Shown: positions 41,045 to 51,900 of the stretch, piece by piece | How the letters are laid out: the number at the start of each line of letters is the position of its first letter | Position numbering within the stretch: the stretch's first letter is position 1 | NCBI GenBank assembly: GCA_937877515.1 | Contig: CALFIX010000036.1 | Location: 9,351-73,350, forward strand | Reading direction: 5' to 3' | Length of the DNA stretch: 64,000 nucleotides | Origin: an uncultured Treponema sp. | Lineage (GTDB): Bacteria > Spirochaetota > Spirochaetia > Treponematales > Treponemataceae | Notes under the pieces: model-generated | Told to the model about the DNA's origin: nothing | The model's database searches: none | Seen by the model: the letters and a program-made list of their open reading frames with translations, nothing else | Translations under genes and position numbers: made by a program

Positions 41045-41668
41045 ATGGAAGAAGATAAGCTAAAGAAAAAGAGAAGATTTATAAAAATTCCACAGACAAA
41101 GATAACTGTTCGTTCAAATTTGTTTTTTGCAGCAGGTTTAATACTTCTTTTTTTTGGAATATTCCTAACAGTAAAAAAGTTTATACCAGGTATTCAGGTT
41201 TTTTATGCAAAGGATGTTTTTTTATTGGGTGCAGGTTTAATTTTTGTTTTTTTTGCATTTGCGTTAACGGGTAGCGGGCTTTTTGTTTATTTAGGAATCT
41301 TCTTTTCGTTAACAGGCATTTTATCTTTATTTATAGATACGAATATTATTAAATATAAGTTTTCAGATTTGTGGCCTTTAGAAGTTATTTTTTCTGGTAT
41401 AGCACTTTTGCCTGCGGGGCTTTATAAGTTAAAAAGGGTAAGAACAATTTTCTTATTTCCCAGTTTAACTTTAGTAGTTTTGGGAGTGCTGTTTTTACTT
41501 TTTTCCCTAAACGATATTTCGTTTTCCAAGTTCATCGGTTTGTGGTGGCCTATAATTTTACTTATTGCGGGGATTGCTCTTATTGTAATATTTGTTGTTC
41601 AGCGTAATCATCCAAAAGAATTTCCGTATATGGTTGACGATTCTTTAGAAGAAGAGGACAGTCTGTAA
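41045..41668 (+). CDS. Multi-pass membrane protein, LiaF-like membrane domain
   Basis: 207 residues with about six membrane helices (27-45, 57-75, 80-95, 105-122, 132-150, 158-178), short loops, a basic N-terminus and an acidic C-terminal tail. Paired short helices resemble the DUF5668/LiaF membrane region. Its stop overlaps the next ATG (TAATG), so the two proteins are coupled. Function unknown. Confidence 0.7.
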   Translation: MEEDKLKKKRRFIKIPQTKITVRSNLFFAAGLILLFFGIFLTVKKFIPGIQVFYAKDVFLLGAGLIFVFFAFALTGSGLFVYLGIFFSLTGILSLFIDTNIIKYKFSDLWPLEVIFSGIALLPAGLYKLKRVRTIFLFPSLTLVVLGVLFLLFSLNDISFSKFIGLWWPIILLIAGIALIVIFVVQRNHPKEFPYMVDDSLEEEDSL

Positions 41669-43380
41669 TGCATAAAAGGGGGCTTTCTTTTGCAGCCCTG
41701 AGTTTCTGTATTTTTATACTTTTCTCTTGTGCAAGTACACCAAAAGCCAGTGATGAAGAATCATCTGTTGTTGTTCCTGCTCCTCAAAAAAGTTCTTATA
41801 CATATTTTTCTTCTCTTCCTTCAAGAATAATGGAGAGTGCAGAAAATGCTTCTCCAGAAGATTTGAGGCAGACAGCTTCCCGCCTTCATAAAAGTGTTGC
41901 TGAGGATTATACAGAAAGCGAAAAAATTTTATTGAATATCTGTTCAGAAGTAATGGCTATTGTTTGGCCTTCAGAAAGTTTTACTTGGGAAGTGCCTGAA
42001 ATTTCTTTTTCATCAAATCCCTATACCGGTGCCATAGATAGTGCAAGGCGTGGAATCTATGATGTTAGTACGGGTAATACTGATTTTTTTACGGTTCTTC
42101 TTCCGTCATTAGTTTTAGTAACTTCTCCAAACCGGAAAGATTTATATGACCTTTGTGAAAAATCTCTTTTGAATGCATTAAATTTAAAATCTTCATCGGT
42201 GCTTGCAAATTATCTTATGGGACTGTTGTGCCTTTATGAAAACCGCAATAAAGAGGCAATTTCTTTTTTTACTCGCAGTTTAGGTTTTGCTCCATCTGTT
42301 TACGAACTTAACTATGCAATTGCAAAAGCTTACATGCAGGATAGACAGTATGAAAAGGCATTGGAAATTTCTAAAGGCCTGCTTGATAAGGCTCCTCAAA
42401 ATGTTTCTGTTTTAGAGTTATGTGCGGAATCTTCCTATGCTTTAGAAGATCTGGACGCTGCTGAATCTTATATTGTCAGAGTTCTTTTGCTAGAACCGGA
42501 AAATTTACGTTATGTACTTTTCAGGGCAGGCATTCTTATTACAAAAGGTGACTATATAAGGGCTTCTTCTCTTCTGGATATGTATGCAAAAACAGATACG
42601 TCTTCTAAGGAGTATCTTCTTTTACGGGCCAGAATGCAGAGGGACTGGAATAAAAATAACGCAGCCAGCGGAGAAACCATAGGCATGGCTTTAACTCTTT
42701 ACCCTGATGACAAAGAAATTCTTCTTTTTGCGGCAGAGGTTTCTTCCAGTGCAAATATTTTAGTTGGCGGGTATTCTGCCCTGGAGATAGCAGAAAAAAT
42801 TCTTTCTATTGATTCTTCTAATGTCTCTGCAATGAAGATTAGTGTTTCTGAATACAAAAAAAAAGAAGAATGGCAGACTGCTTATGATATAAATTCAAAG
42901 TTAATAGAACTTTCTCCGAATGACAAAGAAAACTTGTATTCACAGGTAGATATATGTTTAGCACTTTCAAAAAATGAAGAAGCAATGCGAACGTCTCTGC
43001 AGCTTTATACTTCTTTCCCGGATGATGAAAATGCACAGAGCTCTTACATAAAGGTTTTAGTTTCTACAAATCAAAAGAATAGTGCTTTGCAGCTTATTAC
43101 TAAACTTTTGTCTTCTGCAAGTCAAAAAATGAAGAGCTTTCTATATTATGAAAGGTCTTTCCTCTCTGGAACAGAAGATGCAGTCTTAAGTGATCTGCGT
43201 TCAAGTCTTACGGCAAATCCCCGTAATAAGGATGCGCTTTATAGACTATATGAAATTTATTATCAGAAGAAAGACTGGAGAAGAGCCCAATACTATCTTA
43301 AGCAGGTTGTGGCTTTGGACCCGTCAAATTCAGTTTTATTAAAAAAGAATTCAGAGTTGGACTCTCTCTTGGGTAAATAG
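41668..43380 (+). CDS. TPR-rich lipoprotein
   Basis: 570 residues with a lipoprotein signal (FILFSCASTP; Cys at 19). The body is a TPR superhelix of at least ten repeats (for example NRNKEAISFFTRSLGFAPS, RQYEKALEISKGLLDKAPQ, KDWRRAQYYLKQVVALDPS). It is likely a periplasmic scaffold for envelope assembly. Overlapping start with the membrane protein upstream. Confidence 0.8.
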   Translation: MHKRGLSFAALSFCIFILFSCASTPKASDEESSVVVPAPQKSSYTYFSSLPSRIMESAENASPEDLRQTASRLHKSVAEDYTESEKILLNICSEVMAIVWPSESFTWEVPEISFSSNPYTGAIDSARRGIYDVSTGNTDFFTVLLPSLVLVTSPNRKDLYDLCEKSLLNALNLKSSSVLANYLMGLLCLYENRNKEAISFFTRSLGFAPSVYELNYAIAKAYMQDRQYEKALEISKGLLDKAPQNVSVLELCAESSYALEDLDAAESYIVRVLLLEPENLRYVLFRAGILITKGDYIRASSLLDMYAKTDTSSKEYLLLRARMQRDWNKNNAASGETIGMALTLYPDDKEILLFAAEVSSSANILVGGYSALEIAEKILSIDSSNVSAMKISVSEYKKKEEWQTAYDINSKLIELSPNDKENLYSQVDICLALSKNEEAMRTSLQLYTSFPDDENAQSSYIKVLVSTNQKNSALQLITKLLSSASQKMKSFLYYERSFLSGTEDAVLSDLRSSLTANPRNKDALYRLYEIYYQKKDWRRAQYYLKQVVALDPSNSVLLKKNSELDSLLGK

Positions 43381-43450
43381 CCCTTGTCAATGCCATAAAA
43401 TCATGATAATTTAGCTTACTCATATTTTAAAAACAAGGAAGGAAAGTAAT

Positions 43451-43909
43451 ATGTTGTTAAATCCGTTCTTTCTACAGGAGGCTGCTGCTGCCTCTTCTCA
43501 GTCCGCCGGTAGTGGACTTGGAATGTTAATTCCACTCGTTCTTATTGTGCTGATCATGTACTTTTTCATGATTCGCCCTCAGAACAAAAAGCAGAAAGAA
43601 ACAGAGAAAATGATTGCTGCTCTCAAAAAGGGTGACAAAGTTGTTACTATTGGTGGCATTCATGGAGTAATTGCTTCTACAAAAGATAATACCGTTATTG
43701 TAAAAGTAGACGACGGGGCAAAAATTGAATTTAATCGTTCTGCAATAGCAACAGTTGTTACAGATAAACCTGCAGAATCAGAAAAACCTAAGGAAAAGAA
43801 ATCTCTCTTTGGAAAGAAATCAAAGAAAGAAGAAGCTGAAAAACCAGCAGAAGAAGCTGCTTCAGCAGAAAATACAGAAGCTGTAACCGAGGAAAAGAAA
43901 GATGAATAA
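43451..43909 (+). CDS. yajC: Preprotein translocase subunit YajC
   Basis: 152 residues. One membrane helix (about 20-45), then the YajC soluble region (MIRPQNKKQKETEKMIAAL, KGDKVVTIGGIHGVI). Unlike the usual ~110-residue protein, it has a Lys/Glu/Ala-rich tail of about 45 residues. GGAAGG precedes the ATG. It overlaps secD by 8 bases, forming the yajC-secD-secF operon, which supports the SecYEG channel. Confidence 0.93.
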   Translation: MLLNPFFLQEAAAASSQSAGSGLGMLIPLVLIVLIMYFFMIRPQNKKQKETEKMIAALKKGDKVVTIGGIHGVIASTKDNTVIVKVDDGAKIEFNRSAIATVVTDKPAESEKPKEKKSLFGKKSKKEEAEKPAEEAASAENTEAVTEEKKDE

Positions 43910-45650
43910 AAGAACTCGTCTCCTGATTGTACTCGCAGTTCTCGCAATATGTTTTGCGTTTCTGTGGCCTTCAATCAGCTGGTATGCACGTACACCAAAA
44001 GAAGTTCAGGCTTTGGCTCTGGGTTCAATGGAAAATTTAAAAGATTATTCAAATGTAAAAGCTTCTCAAGATGTAGATGCTTTTATGGATTTACTAAGAG
44101 CAAATCCTAATGCCGAAGTTTCAAAAGAGCAGAAATGGCTTAGTGATGCCGCAAAGAAAAATTATAAGGCAAAGAACGAAGCTGTTCCTTCTCCACTTAA
44201 CTTAATGGCATGTATTAAGTCTTTTGACAGCCGCTCAGAATTGGTAACACTTATTGAAGGTCGTTATCGTGACAGAATTCTTAAGGCAAAACATCAGTAT
44301 CAGAATTCTGTAAAGCTTGGTCTTGATTTGTCTGGCGGTATGAATGTTATTGTAAAGGCAGATTTAGATTCAGTAGTTGCTTCTCAGGCAGACAGCGGAG
44401 TAGATGCAGATACTCTAAAGAAAGAGGCCATGGCTCAGGCCGTAGAAACTCTTTCAAGCCGTATTGACCGCTTTGGTCTTTCTTCTCCGACAATCCGTCA
44501 GCAGGGTGATGACAGAATTTATATTGAACTTCCAGGAAGTGCAGAAGCTGCTCAGGTAAATTCAATTATTCAGGGTAGTGCAATATTAAACTTCCGTCTT
44601 GTAGATAATGATGCAACAACAGCTTTCCAAACTTATTACTATACACATTTAGACAGCACTTTTGACAGTCAGGGACGTGTAATAGATCCAAATGCTATTC
44701 CTGGTCTTAAACCGGAAGAAAATGAAGTTTTAGGTTATTACACAACAGATGCTTATGGTCTTGATCAGAGAGAGTCTTATCTTGTTGTAAAAAAGGAAAT
44801 TGCTCTTGATGGAAAACACATTAAGAGTGCAACTGTTGGTCAGGAAGATATTACAGGTAAGCCACAGGTAAACTTTACACTTGATGCAGAAGGTGCTGAA
44901 ATCTTTGGAACCTTTACTGGTGACCATGTTGGTGAGTATCTTGCAATCGTAAGTGACAATAAAATTAAATCTAACGCACGAATTCAGTCTGCAATAACTG
45001 GTGGTTCAGTAGCTATTACAGGGTTTAGTGCTCAGGAAGCTCAGAATCTTCGTAAAGTTTTACAGACAGCCTGGCTTGATGTTCCTCTTAGTGTAGAAAG
45101 CCAGCAGGTTATTGGCGCATCTTTAGGAGAGCAGGCAATCCGTCAGGGATTCTTTGCAATCGTAATTGGTTTAGCTGCAATTATGATTTTTATGCTTATC
45201 TGGTACAAGGGTGCTGGTGTTAATGCCTGTGTTGCACAGATTCTTAACCTTTACATTATGTTCTCTATTTTAAGTGCATTTAATCTTACAATCACACTTC
45301 CTACCATTGCAGGTATGATTCTTACAATCGGTATGGCAGTAGACGCAAACGTAATTATCTTTGAACGCATTAAAGAAGAACGTCTTCTTGGAAAAGACAG
45401 GGCTGCTTCCATAGCAAGCGGTTTTGATAATGCTTTCTGGGCAATTATGGACTCAAATATTACAACCTTTATTGCAGCTATCTTTATGAGCCAGCTTGGA
45501 ACAGGTTCTATTCAAGGCTTTGCAGTAAGCCTTGCAATCGGTGTATGTTCTACAGTGTTTACAGCACTTGTTGTAAGCCGCCTTATGTTTGACTTTAACA
45601 CAGAAACTGTTCATAAACAGAACATTAGCATTGGCTGGAGGATTAAGTAA
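43902..45650 (+). CDS. secD: Protein translocase subunit SecD
   Basis: 582 residues. First membrane helix (about 8-25), a large periplasmic P1 region (KLGLDLSGGMNVIVK; TLSSRIDRFGLSSPTIRQQGDDRI), a beta-rich second part (FTLDAEGAEIF, GGSVAITGFSAQEAQNL), and five C-terminal helices with GMAVDANVIIFERIKEE. It drives late protein export with the proton-motive force. It overlaps yajC and abuts secF (stop and start share 1 base). Confidence 0.95.
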   Translation: MNKRTRLLIVLAVLAICFAFLWPSISWYARTPKEVQALALGSMENLKDYSNVKASQDVDAFMDLLRANPNAEVSKEQKWLSDAAKKNYKAKNEAVPSPLNLMACIKSFDSRSELVTLIEGRYRDRILKAKHQYQNSVKLGLDLSGGMNVIVKADLDSVVASQADSGVDADTLKKEAMAQAVETLSSRIDRFGLSSPTIRQQGDDRIYIELPGSAEAAQVNSIIQGSAILNFRLVDNDATTAFQTYYYTHLDSTFDSQGRVIDPNAIPGLKPEENEVLGYYTTDAYGLDQRESYLVVKKEIALDGKHIKSATVGQEDITGKPQVNFTLDAEGAEIFGTFTGDHVGEYLAIVSDNKIKSNARIQSAITGGSVAITGFSAQEAQNLRKVLQTAWLDVPLSVESQQVIGASLGEQAIRQGFFAIVIGLAAIMIFMLIWYKGAGVNACVAQILNLYIMFSILSAFNLTITLPTIAGMILTIGMAVDANVIIFERIKEERLLGKDRAASIASGFDNAFWAIMDSNITTFIAAIFMSQLGTGSIQGFAVSLAIGVCSTVFTALVVSRLMFDFNTETVHKQNISIGWRIK

Positions 45651-46891
45651 TGAAAACCGTAAAGAATTTTAGTAAAGCTTTTCTTCCCTGTGCAATTGTT
45701 AGTGCCCTTATTATTGTCTTTGGCATTGTTGGTTTTTGCGTAAAGGGAATTAATTTTGGTATTGATTTTGAACCAGGTCTTATAGAAGAAGTTCGTGTTG
45801 CTCCTCCTGCTATAGAACTTACATATTCAGGTTCTGCAAATGTGAGTATAGAAAACTCTAATACTGGTATTGATGTAGTTGTTAGTGGTACAGGTGCAGA
45901 GAACGAAACTTTAACTTTTACTTATGGACAGAATCCAACTGTAAAAGATATGGCTTCTGCTCTTGAGTCCATTGAAGGTGTCAGTGTAAAACTTCTTTCT
46001 TCTGCTGATGCAGATTCTTATGGGCTTTTTGCAAACTCTGCAGTAACAGCTCGTCTTTCATCAGATGTTCCTTATCGTCTTTATGTTCAGAGTGATGCTC
46101 TTGTTACAACAATTGACGGCGTACGTGAAGCCGTAAAGGAACTTGATGTTGCTGTAAAAGCTTTGGGTACAGAAGAATCCCGCAGTTATCAGATTCGTGC
46201 AAAAGCTGCTGATGAGTCAGCAACAAATCAGGCTTTGCAGGACGGTATTAACGGAGCTTTAAAAGCTTCATTTGGTGAAGAGAATGTTGCAATTATCAAG
46301 ACAGATTTTGTTGGCTCAACATTTTCAAGCTCTCTTGCATTCAAGTCTGTTTTACTTGCACTTCTTACAATTCTTCTTATTTGGGTTTATGCAACAGTTC
46401 GCTTCCACTGGGATTTTGCTTTAGGTGCAATTATTGCTCTTTTGCATGACTGCCTTATTATGTTTACATTTATCTCATGGACTCAGATTGAATTTAGTAC
46501 AACAACACTTGCAGCTGTTCTTACAATTTTTGGTTATTCTATAAACGCTACAGTTGTTATTCTTGACCGTGTCCGTGGTAATATGAAAACTGTTGAAACC
46601 AAAAAGTTTACCGACATACTTAATAAATCTTTATCAGATACATTAAGTCGTTCTGTCATTACAACAATTACAACACTTTTTGCTTCCATTTCTCTTTTGG
46701 TGTTCACAAGTGGTGCAATTGAAACATTTGCAATTGTTTTGACAGTTGGTCTTATTTCTGGTTGTTATTCATCTATGTTCATCAGTTCTGGCTTTGTTGC
46801 ATTTGTTCGTCGCAATTGGGAACCTGGTGAAAATGCAAATAGAGTACGTCCCCGTAAAGAGACTGCTCATGTAATTTCGTCTTCAAACTAG
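45650..46891 (+). CDS. secF: Protein translocase subunit SecF
   Basis: 413 residues. First helix (about 10-30), NFGIDFEPGLIEEV region, a periplasmic domain of about 180 residues that is longer than in E. coli SecF, and five helices with GYSINATVVILDRVRG and the SRSVITTITTLFASISLL stretch. GGAGGA lies eight bases before the ATG. A terminator follows the stop. Confidence 0.94.
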   Translation: MKTVKNFSKAFLPCAIVSALIIVFGIVGFCVKGINFGIDFEPGLIEEVRVAPPAIELTYSGSANVSIENSNTGIDVVVSGTGAENETLTFTYGQNPTVKDMASALESIEGVSVKLLSSADADSYGLFANSAVTARLSSDVPYRLYVQSDALVTTIDGVREAVKELDVAVKALGTEESRSYQIRAKAADESATNQALQDGINGALKASFGEENVAIIKTDFVGSTFSSSLAFKSVLLALLTILLIWVYATVRFHWDFALGAIIALLHDCLIMFTFISWTQIEFSTTTLAAVLTIFGYSINATVVILDRVRGNMKTVETKKFTDILNKSLSDTLSRSVITTITTLFASISLLVFTSGAIETFAIVLTVGLISGCYSSMFISSGFVAFVRRNWEPGENANRVRPRKETAHVISSSN

Positions 46892-46910
46892 GTTTTTAGT
46901 TTTTGCTAAG

Positions 46911-46943
46911 AATCCACCTGTTTAATGCGGGTGGATTTTTTTT
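46911..46943 (+). terminator. Terminator between secF and ispH
   Basis: AATCCACC pairs with GGTGGATT around an 11-base loop, followed by eight T. The ispH ribosome site (AGGAAA) begins one to two bases after the T tract. Confidence 0.8.
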
Positions 46944-46953
46944 AGGAAATTTT

Positions 46954-47811
46954 ATGACTGTTGTAAGAGCAAAAACTTTAGGCTACTGCATGGGTGTTAA
47001 ACGTGCCGTAGAAAGTGCTGTTAAGACTTTAGAAGAAAATCCTCAAAAAGAAGTTTATACTCTTGGTCCTTTAATTCATAACCAAAAAGTACTAGAGCTA
47101 TTAAAAGAAAAAGGGCTAAAAGTTTTAGATGCAGAAAAAATAAATATCTCAGAAAATTCTGTTGTTATTATAAGAGCTCATGGAACTACACCTAGTGTTG
47201 TAGAAAAACTTACTTCGTTAAATGTAAATGTAATAGATTCAACATGTCCCAAAGTGCATTTAAGTCAAAAGAGGACTAGTGAATATGCTGAACGTGGCTA
47301 CAGAATAATTATTGCAGGCGACAGAAATCACGGTGAAGTTACGAGTATATCGTCTTATGCGGAAGATAAAATGGCAGGCTGTGTGGTTGTGGTTCAAAAT
47401 GCAGAAGAAGCAAAAGATGTTGTTTTATGGGAAAAAAATATGCTTATTGCACAGACAACCTTTAGCCCGGAAGAGTTTTCAAAAGTAATAGATGTGTTAA
47501 AGCAAAGAGATACTAATATTACAGTTTTTAATTCAATCTGTTCTGCAACACAGAAAAGACAAAATGCCCTTAAAGAATTAAAAGATAAGGCAGATGCTGT
47601 TTTAGTCATAGGTGGAAAAAATTCTGCAAATACAAGACGTTTGTACGAAATTGCCTTAACTATATGTAGTAATGTTGCTCTTATAGAAGATGAAAAAGAA
47701 ATTCCCCTTGATTTTTATAAATTTAATACGGTGGCACTTACAGCTGGTGCATCAACCCCTCTTTCTACTGTTGAAGCTGTAGAAAAAGCCTTGCTTCGCT
47801 TTGAAAATTAA
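46954..47811 (+). CDS. ispH: 4-hydroxy-3-methylbut-2-enyl diphosphate reductase IspH
   Basis: 285 residues. IspH motifs with three iron-sulfur cysteines: GYCMGVKRAVE, STCPKVHL and NSICSATQKRQ. Substrate His residues in LGPLIHNQKV and RAHGT, and GASTPLSTVE at the end. It makes IPP and DMAPP in the non-mevalonate route, feeding the polyprenyl synthase at 6698. Start 46954 has AGGAAA upstream; the longer frame runs through a terminator. No separate promoter is obvious. Confidence 0.95.
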   Translation: MTVVRAKTLGYCMGVKRAVESAVKTLEENPQKEVYTLGPLIHNQKVLELLKEKGLKVLDAEKINISENSVVIIRAHGTTPSVVEKLTSLNVNVIDSTCPKVHLSQKRTSEYAERGYRIIIAGDRNHGEVTSISSYAEDKMAGCVVVVQNAEEAKDVVLWEKNMLIAQTTFSPEEFSKVIDVLKQRDTNITVFNSICSATQKRQNALKELKDKADAVLVIGGKNSANTRRLYEIALTICSNVALIEDEKEIPLDFYKFNTVALTAGASTPLSTVEAVEKALLRFEN

Positions 47812-47817
47812 TATACG

Positions 47818-47846
47818 TTGAAAAAATCACTTTATTAGACTATACT
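47818..47846 (+). promoter_or_regulatory. Promoter for the outer-membrane gene pair
   Basis: TTGAAA, 17 bases, TATACT. Here the leader is about 40 bases and contains AAAGGGGG as a ribosome site, in contrast to the leaderless promoters elsewhere. Confidence 0.72.
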
Positions 47847-47891
47847 TTAAGCTATAAAAATTGTTTTTTTAAGAAAGGGGGATTATTTTTC

Positions 47892-48956
47892 ATGAAAAAA
47901 CAAGTTATGGCCTTGCTTGCTACTTTTTCTATGGCAGTAAGCCTTTTTGCTTATAACCCACCATACAGTGGCGAAAATCTTTATCAAATAGCTAATCCGG
48001 AGCTTTTGGCAGGAGCAGCAAATGCTTCTGGTGGAGCTACCTTTACAATCGTTCCTGGTTCTATAGCTTTTAATCCTGCTCTTACAGCCTTAGAGCAGCG
48101 TACAGTTTTAAATGTAAGCTACACTGCATTAATAGATTCAAACCGGGCTTCTGCAGATGACAGTGCTTACGGACAGGCTTTTCAGATTGGAACAATCATT
48201 CCAACAAAGTGGCTTGTTTTTACAGGCGTAATGCAGGGAACTTTTACAAACTTTCCCCGCATGGACTTAGGAAACTCTCTGGACTTTCATTTAGGCGCAT
48301 CAAAGAATGTTACGGACAAATTGTATGTAGGTTTAAATGCTTACACAGGTCTTTACCTGGGTGATACATTTGACTACACGGTTGGTGCTGATTTTGGTGC
48401 ACTTTATTTCTTTGACGACATGGCTTTCTTAAAGACTCCCCGTTTGGGTTTAGCACTTGTAAATCTTGGTAAGCCTTTGACAAAGTATACAAATGCTTTA
48501 GGTCTTGACGGTACTTCAGATGGAGTTTCTTATCCTGGCTTTATTACGCCAAGAGCTTCTTTCTCTGCAACACTTTTTAAGGTTCAAAAAGTTTCCTGCG
48601 CTTTTACAAGTGAACTTTATTTTCCTTCATGCCAGAATGCAGTTTGCGGGGTAGGGTTGGGCTTTGCTTATGCAGATATTGTAACTCTTTCTGTAGGCTG
48701 GGAAGCAAATGTCAGGGAATTGGTTTCAAATTCTACATCCATAAGCTGGCCAAGTGTTGGTCTTGGATTTAAGTTTGCAATTAATTCAAGTGGTATTTCT
48801 AAAGCAAATGCTGATTGGGCTCAGAGCGAAGTAATTCCTTCTGCTGCATGGCAGAACCTTCATAATGGCATTCAGGCTATAAGTGCAGGTGCCAGATTAG
48901 ATCTTGGTATGAAAGATACGACTGCTCCAGAAATTATTCTTTGGGACGAAGAGTGA
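47892..48956 (+). CDS. Outer-membrane beta-barrel candidate (UPF0164/PorV-like)
   Basis: 354 residues with a signal peptide (about 1-20, SLFAY). Short alternating strands rich in Gly and aromatic residues (LYVGLNAYTGLYLGD, FTVGADFGALYFFDD-like, SVGLGFKFAIN), and an N-terminal region like the treponemal UPF0164 family. It is followed after 11 bases by the OmpA/FlgD repeat protein. It is probably an outer-membrane protein; assignment to UPF0164 is by look only. Confidence 0.68.
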   Translation: MKKQVMALLATFSMAVSLFAYNPPYSGENLYQIANPELLAGAANASGGATFTIVPGSIAFNPALTALEQRTVLNVSYTALIDSNRASADDSAYGQAFQIGTIIPTKWLVFTGVMQGTFTNFPRMDLGNSLDFHLGASKNVTDKLYVGLNAYTGLYLGDTFDYTVGADFGALYFFDDMAFLKTPRLGLALVNLGKPLTKYTNALGLDGTSDGVSYPGFITPRASFSATLFKVQKVSCAFTSELYFPSCQNAVCGVGLGFAYADIVTLSVGWEANVRELVSNSTSISWPSVGLGFKFAINSSGISKANADWAQSEVIPSAAWQNLHNGIQAISAGARLDLGMKDTTAPEIILWDEE

Positions 48957-48967
48957 GGTAAAAAACT

Positions 48968-51900
48968 ATGAAGAAATCTTTGGTATGTAGAACCTGTGCT
49001 GCGGTTTTAGTGCTCTCTCTAACAGCTTCTGCTTTTGCAGAACGTGGGCCTGTATATATTTCTCCAAATAATGACGGTATTCAGGACACTTTGGAAGTTC
49101 CTCTCAAAATAAAAGAAAAGCGCTATATAAGCGAGTGGAATTTTATAATCACAAATGAAAGCGGAGAAGTTGTTCGTACAATCGGAAACAAGGTTGCTCT
49201 TCCCGACCGAATTACTTTTAAAACTTTTTTCCGTTCTCTTGTAACACCAAAGCAGGGAGTTCCGGTTCCTTCCAGTATTATCTGGAATGGCTTCTTTGAC
49301 GACGGTTCTTTAGCTCCAGATGGAATTTATTATTATCAGTTTACTGCAAGTGATGATAACGGAAATACGGCAACAACAAGTAAGATGCAGGTTATAGTTG
49401 ATAATACTCCTCCAGAGATAAATCTTGCACGCTTAACAGATAGCGATAAGAGCTTTGGTGAAGGTGCAAAAGCAACATTAAAAATAAAGCAGTCTGGTTC
49501 TACAGAAAATTTGTGGACTGCAAAAATTACAGATGTTGATGGAAAGCTGATTCAGAATTATAAGTGGGAAAATGCATCTCCTGTTGATGTTGAATGGAAC
49601 GGAACTGATAGCGAAGGCTCAATTGTAAGTGATGGAGTTTATAATTACGAAATTACAGCAACTGACCTTGCAGGTAACACATCAGAAAAGGCTGTTATCA
49701 GTAACATCATTTATTCGGCAGAAAAACCTGAAACTTCTATAGCCATTGCAGGTTCAAAATATTTCTCTCCAAATGGTGACGGTGTTTTGGACACAATGAA
49801 TTTTAATGTTTCCATTCCTGAACCAACTTCTAAAGTTAACGCCCTTACATCCTGGGCTGTTGATATTCTTTCAAAGAACAGTGACAAGATTATGCGTAAT
49901 TTTAGCGGAAAGAATAATCCTCCAAAGTCAATAAGCTTTGATGGTAAGGCTGAAAATGGAGAAGTTCTTCCAGAAGGAGAATATACGGCACGCGTAACTG
50001 CCCGTTATTTAAATGGCTTCGAGCCGGAGCCACTGTATTCACCGGTATTTGTTTTAGATGTTACAGCTCCAAAAGCAGTTGTTAATGCTGGAAGCGAAGT
50101 CTTTAACGGCATAAAAGCCATGGAAATTAATCAGCAGCAGCTTGCTATGGAAGAAGCCTGGACTGGCGAAAAAACATGGACTGGCAAAATTTTAAATGAA
50201 AAAGGTGGGCTCGTTCGTGAATTTGACTTTGGTACATCTTTACCAGAATCTATTAAGTGGAATGGAGTTGATGCTTCAGGAAGAATTGCTCCTGACGGAA
50301 ATTATGTTTACGAACTTAGTGTAACAGAACTTGCCGGAAACTCTAGCAGTGTTAGAACAAAAACTTTTGAACTTTATACAAAAGAGACAGAACTTGTTTT
50401 AGCTGTTAGCCCACAAGCTTTCTCTCCAAACGGAGATGGAATTCAGGATAAAGTTGATTTTACAATGGTCGCAAATGATGAGTCTGGTATTGAACGATAT
50501 ACGCTTTCTGTGTTAGATGCAAAGAAGAATGTTGTACGAAAAATCTCAGGTACAAATTCTTTACCGCAGACTTTGTCCTGGGACGGATTTACAGAGGATG
50601 GAACTCGCTGTTCTGACGGCTCTTATTTTGCTAAGTTAGAAACTGTTGCAAAAAGCGGAACTTCTGCAAGTACAGAAACAAGTGCATTTGTCTTGGATAA
50701 TACAGAACCGGAGGTTGCTGTTTCTGTTCCATATTCAATTTTCTCTCCTGACGGTGTAAGTTCAAAACAGAAAATCCCTGTAAGTGTTACTAAGAGCAGT
50801 GTAGAAGACAAGTGGTCTGCAGAAATCATTGGTTCAAACGGAAAAACTGTCCGTTCTTACAGCTGGCAAAAATCTAGGGTACAGGATTTTGCCTGGGACG
50901 GTACTGATGATAATGGTAACAAAGCTGCAAATGGAAAGTATTCTATAAAAGTTTCCAGTACGGATGCAGCAGGTAACAAGGGTGAAGCTTTAATAAAAGA
51001 CATTACTTTGGATGCCAGAGAAACAAAGGCTTACATAACAAACGCTTTAGACGTATTCTCTCCAAAAGCTCCGGAAGGAAAAAATGCTCAAAAGTTTACC
51101 GTTAAAACTTCTCTTGCAGAGGGTATTTCTGCATGGAAATTTAGCATTGTAGACGCAACTAATAATGCTTCTGTCCGTGAATGGTCAGAAAAGGACAGCA
51201 AAGACCTCCCTGCAAACTTTACATGGGCAGGCGATAAAACTGATGGAACTGTTGCAAATGGAGTTTATGTAGGTAAGCTTCATGTAGAGTATGCAAAAGG
51301 TAACTCTGTGGATGCTACATCTTCAATGTTTGTTTGTGCTCAGTCAGAACCTAAGCTTTCTGCAAAAACTGCACCTAAGTATTTTAGCCCGGATAACGAC
51401 GGCAATGATGATGACCTCTTTATAAAGCTTTCTTGCGAAACAATGGCCGGCATTAAAAACTGGTCATTTACAATCAAAGACCGCAACGGACAGTCATTCT
51501 GGAAGACCAGCGGAAAGTCATCCATGACAGAGAGAATTATTTGGGACGGACGTGGTAACAATGGTGAACTTGTTCAGTCTGCAGAAGATTATCCTTACGA
51601 ATTTATTGTTACAGATGAGCTTGGACTAACAAGCACTTTCACTGGTGTAATACAGACAGATGTTCTTGTTGTTAGAGATGGGGATAAGCTTAAGATGCAG
51701 GTTCCTTCTATCATTTTCCGTAGCGATAACGCAGACTTTGGTGTAAAGGGTGCAAAAGATGCTAATGGAAGGGTAATTTCTCAGGGAATTACTGATGCTC
51801 AAAAGGCAAACAATGAACGTATTTTAGACATGATTGCTACAGCCCTTAAGAAGTTCAGTGATTACCGTGTAACTGTTGTAGGCCATGCAAACAAGCTTAC

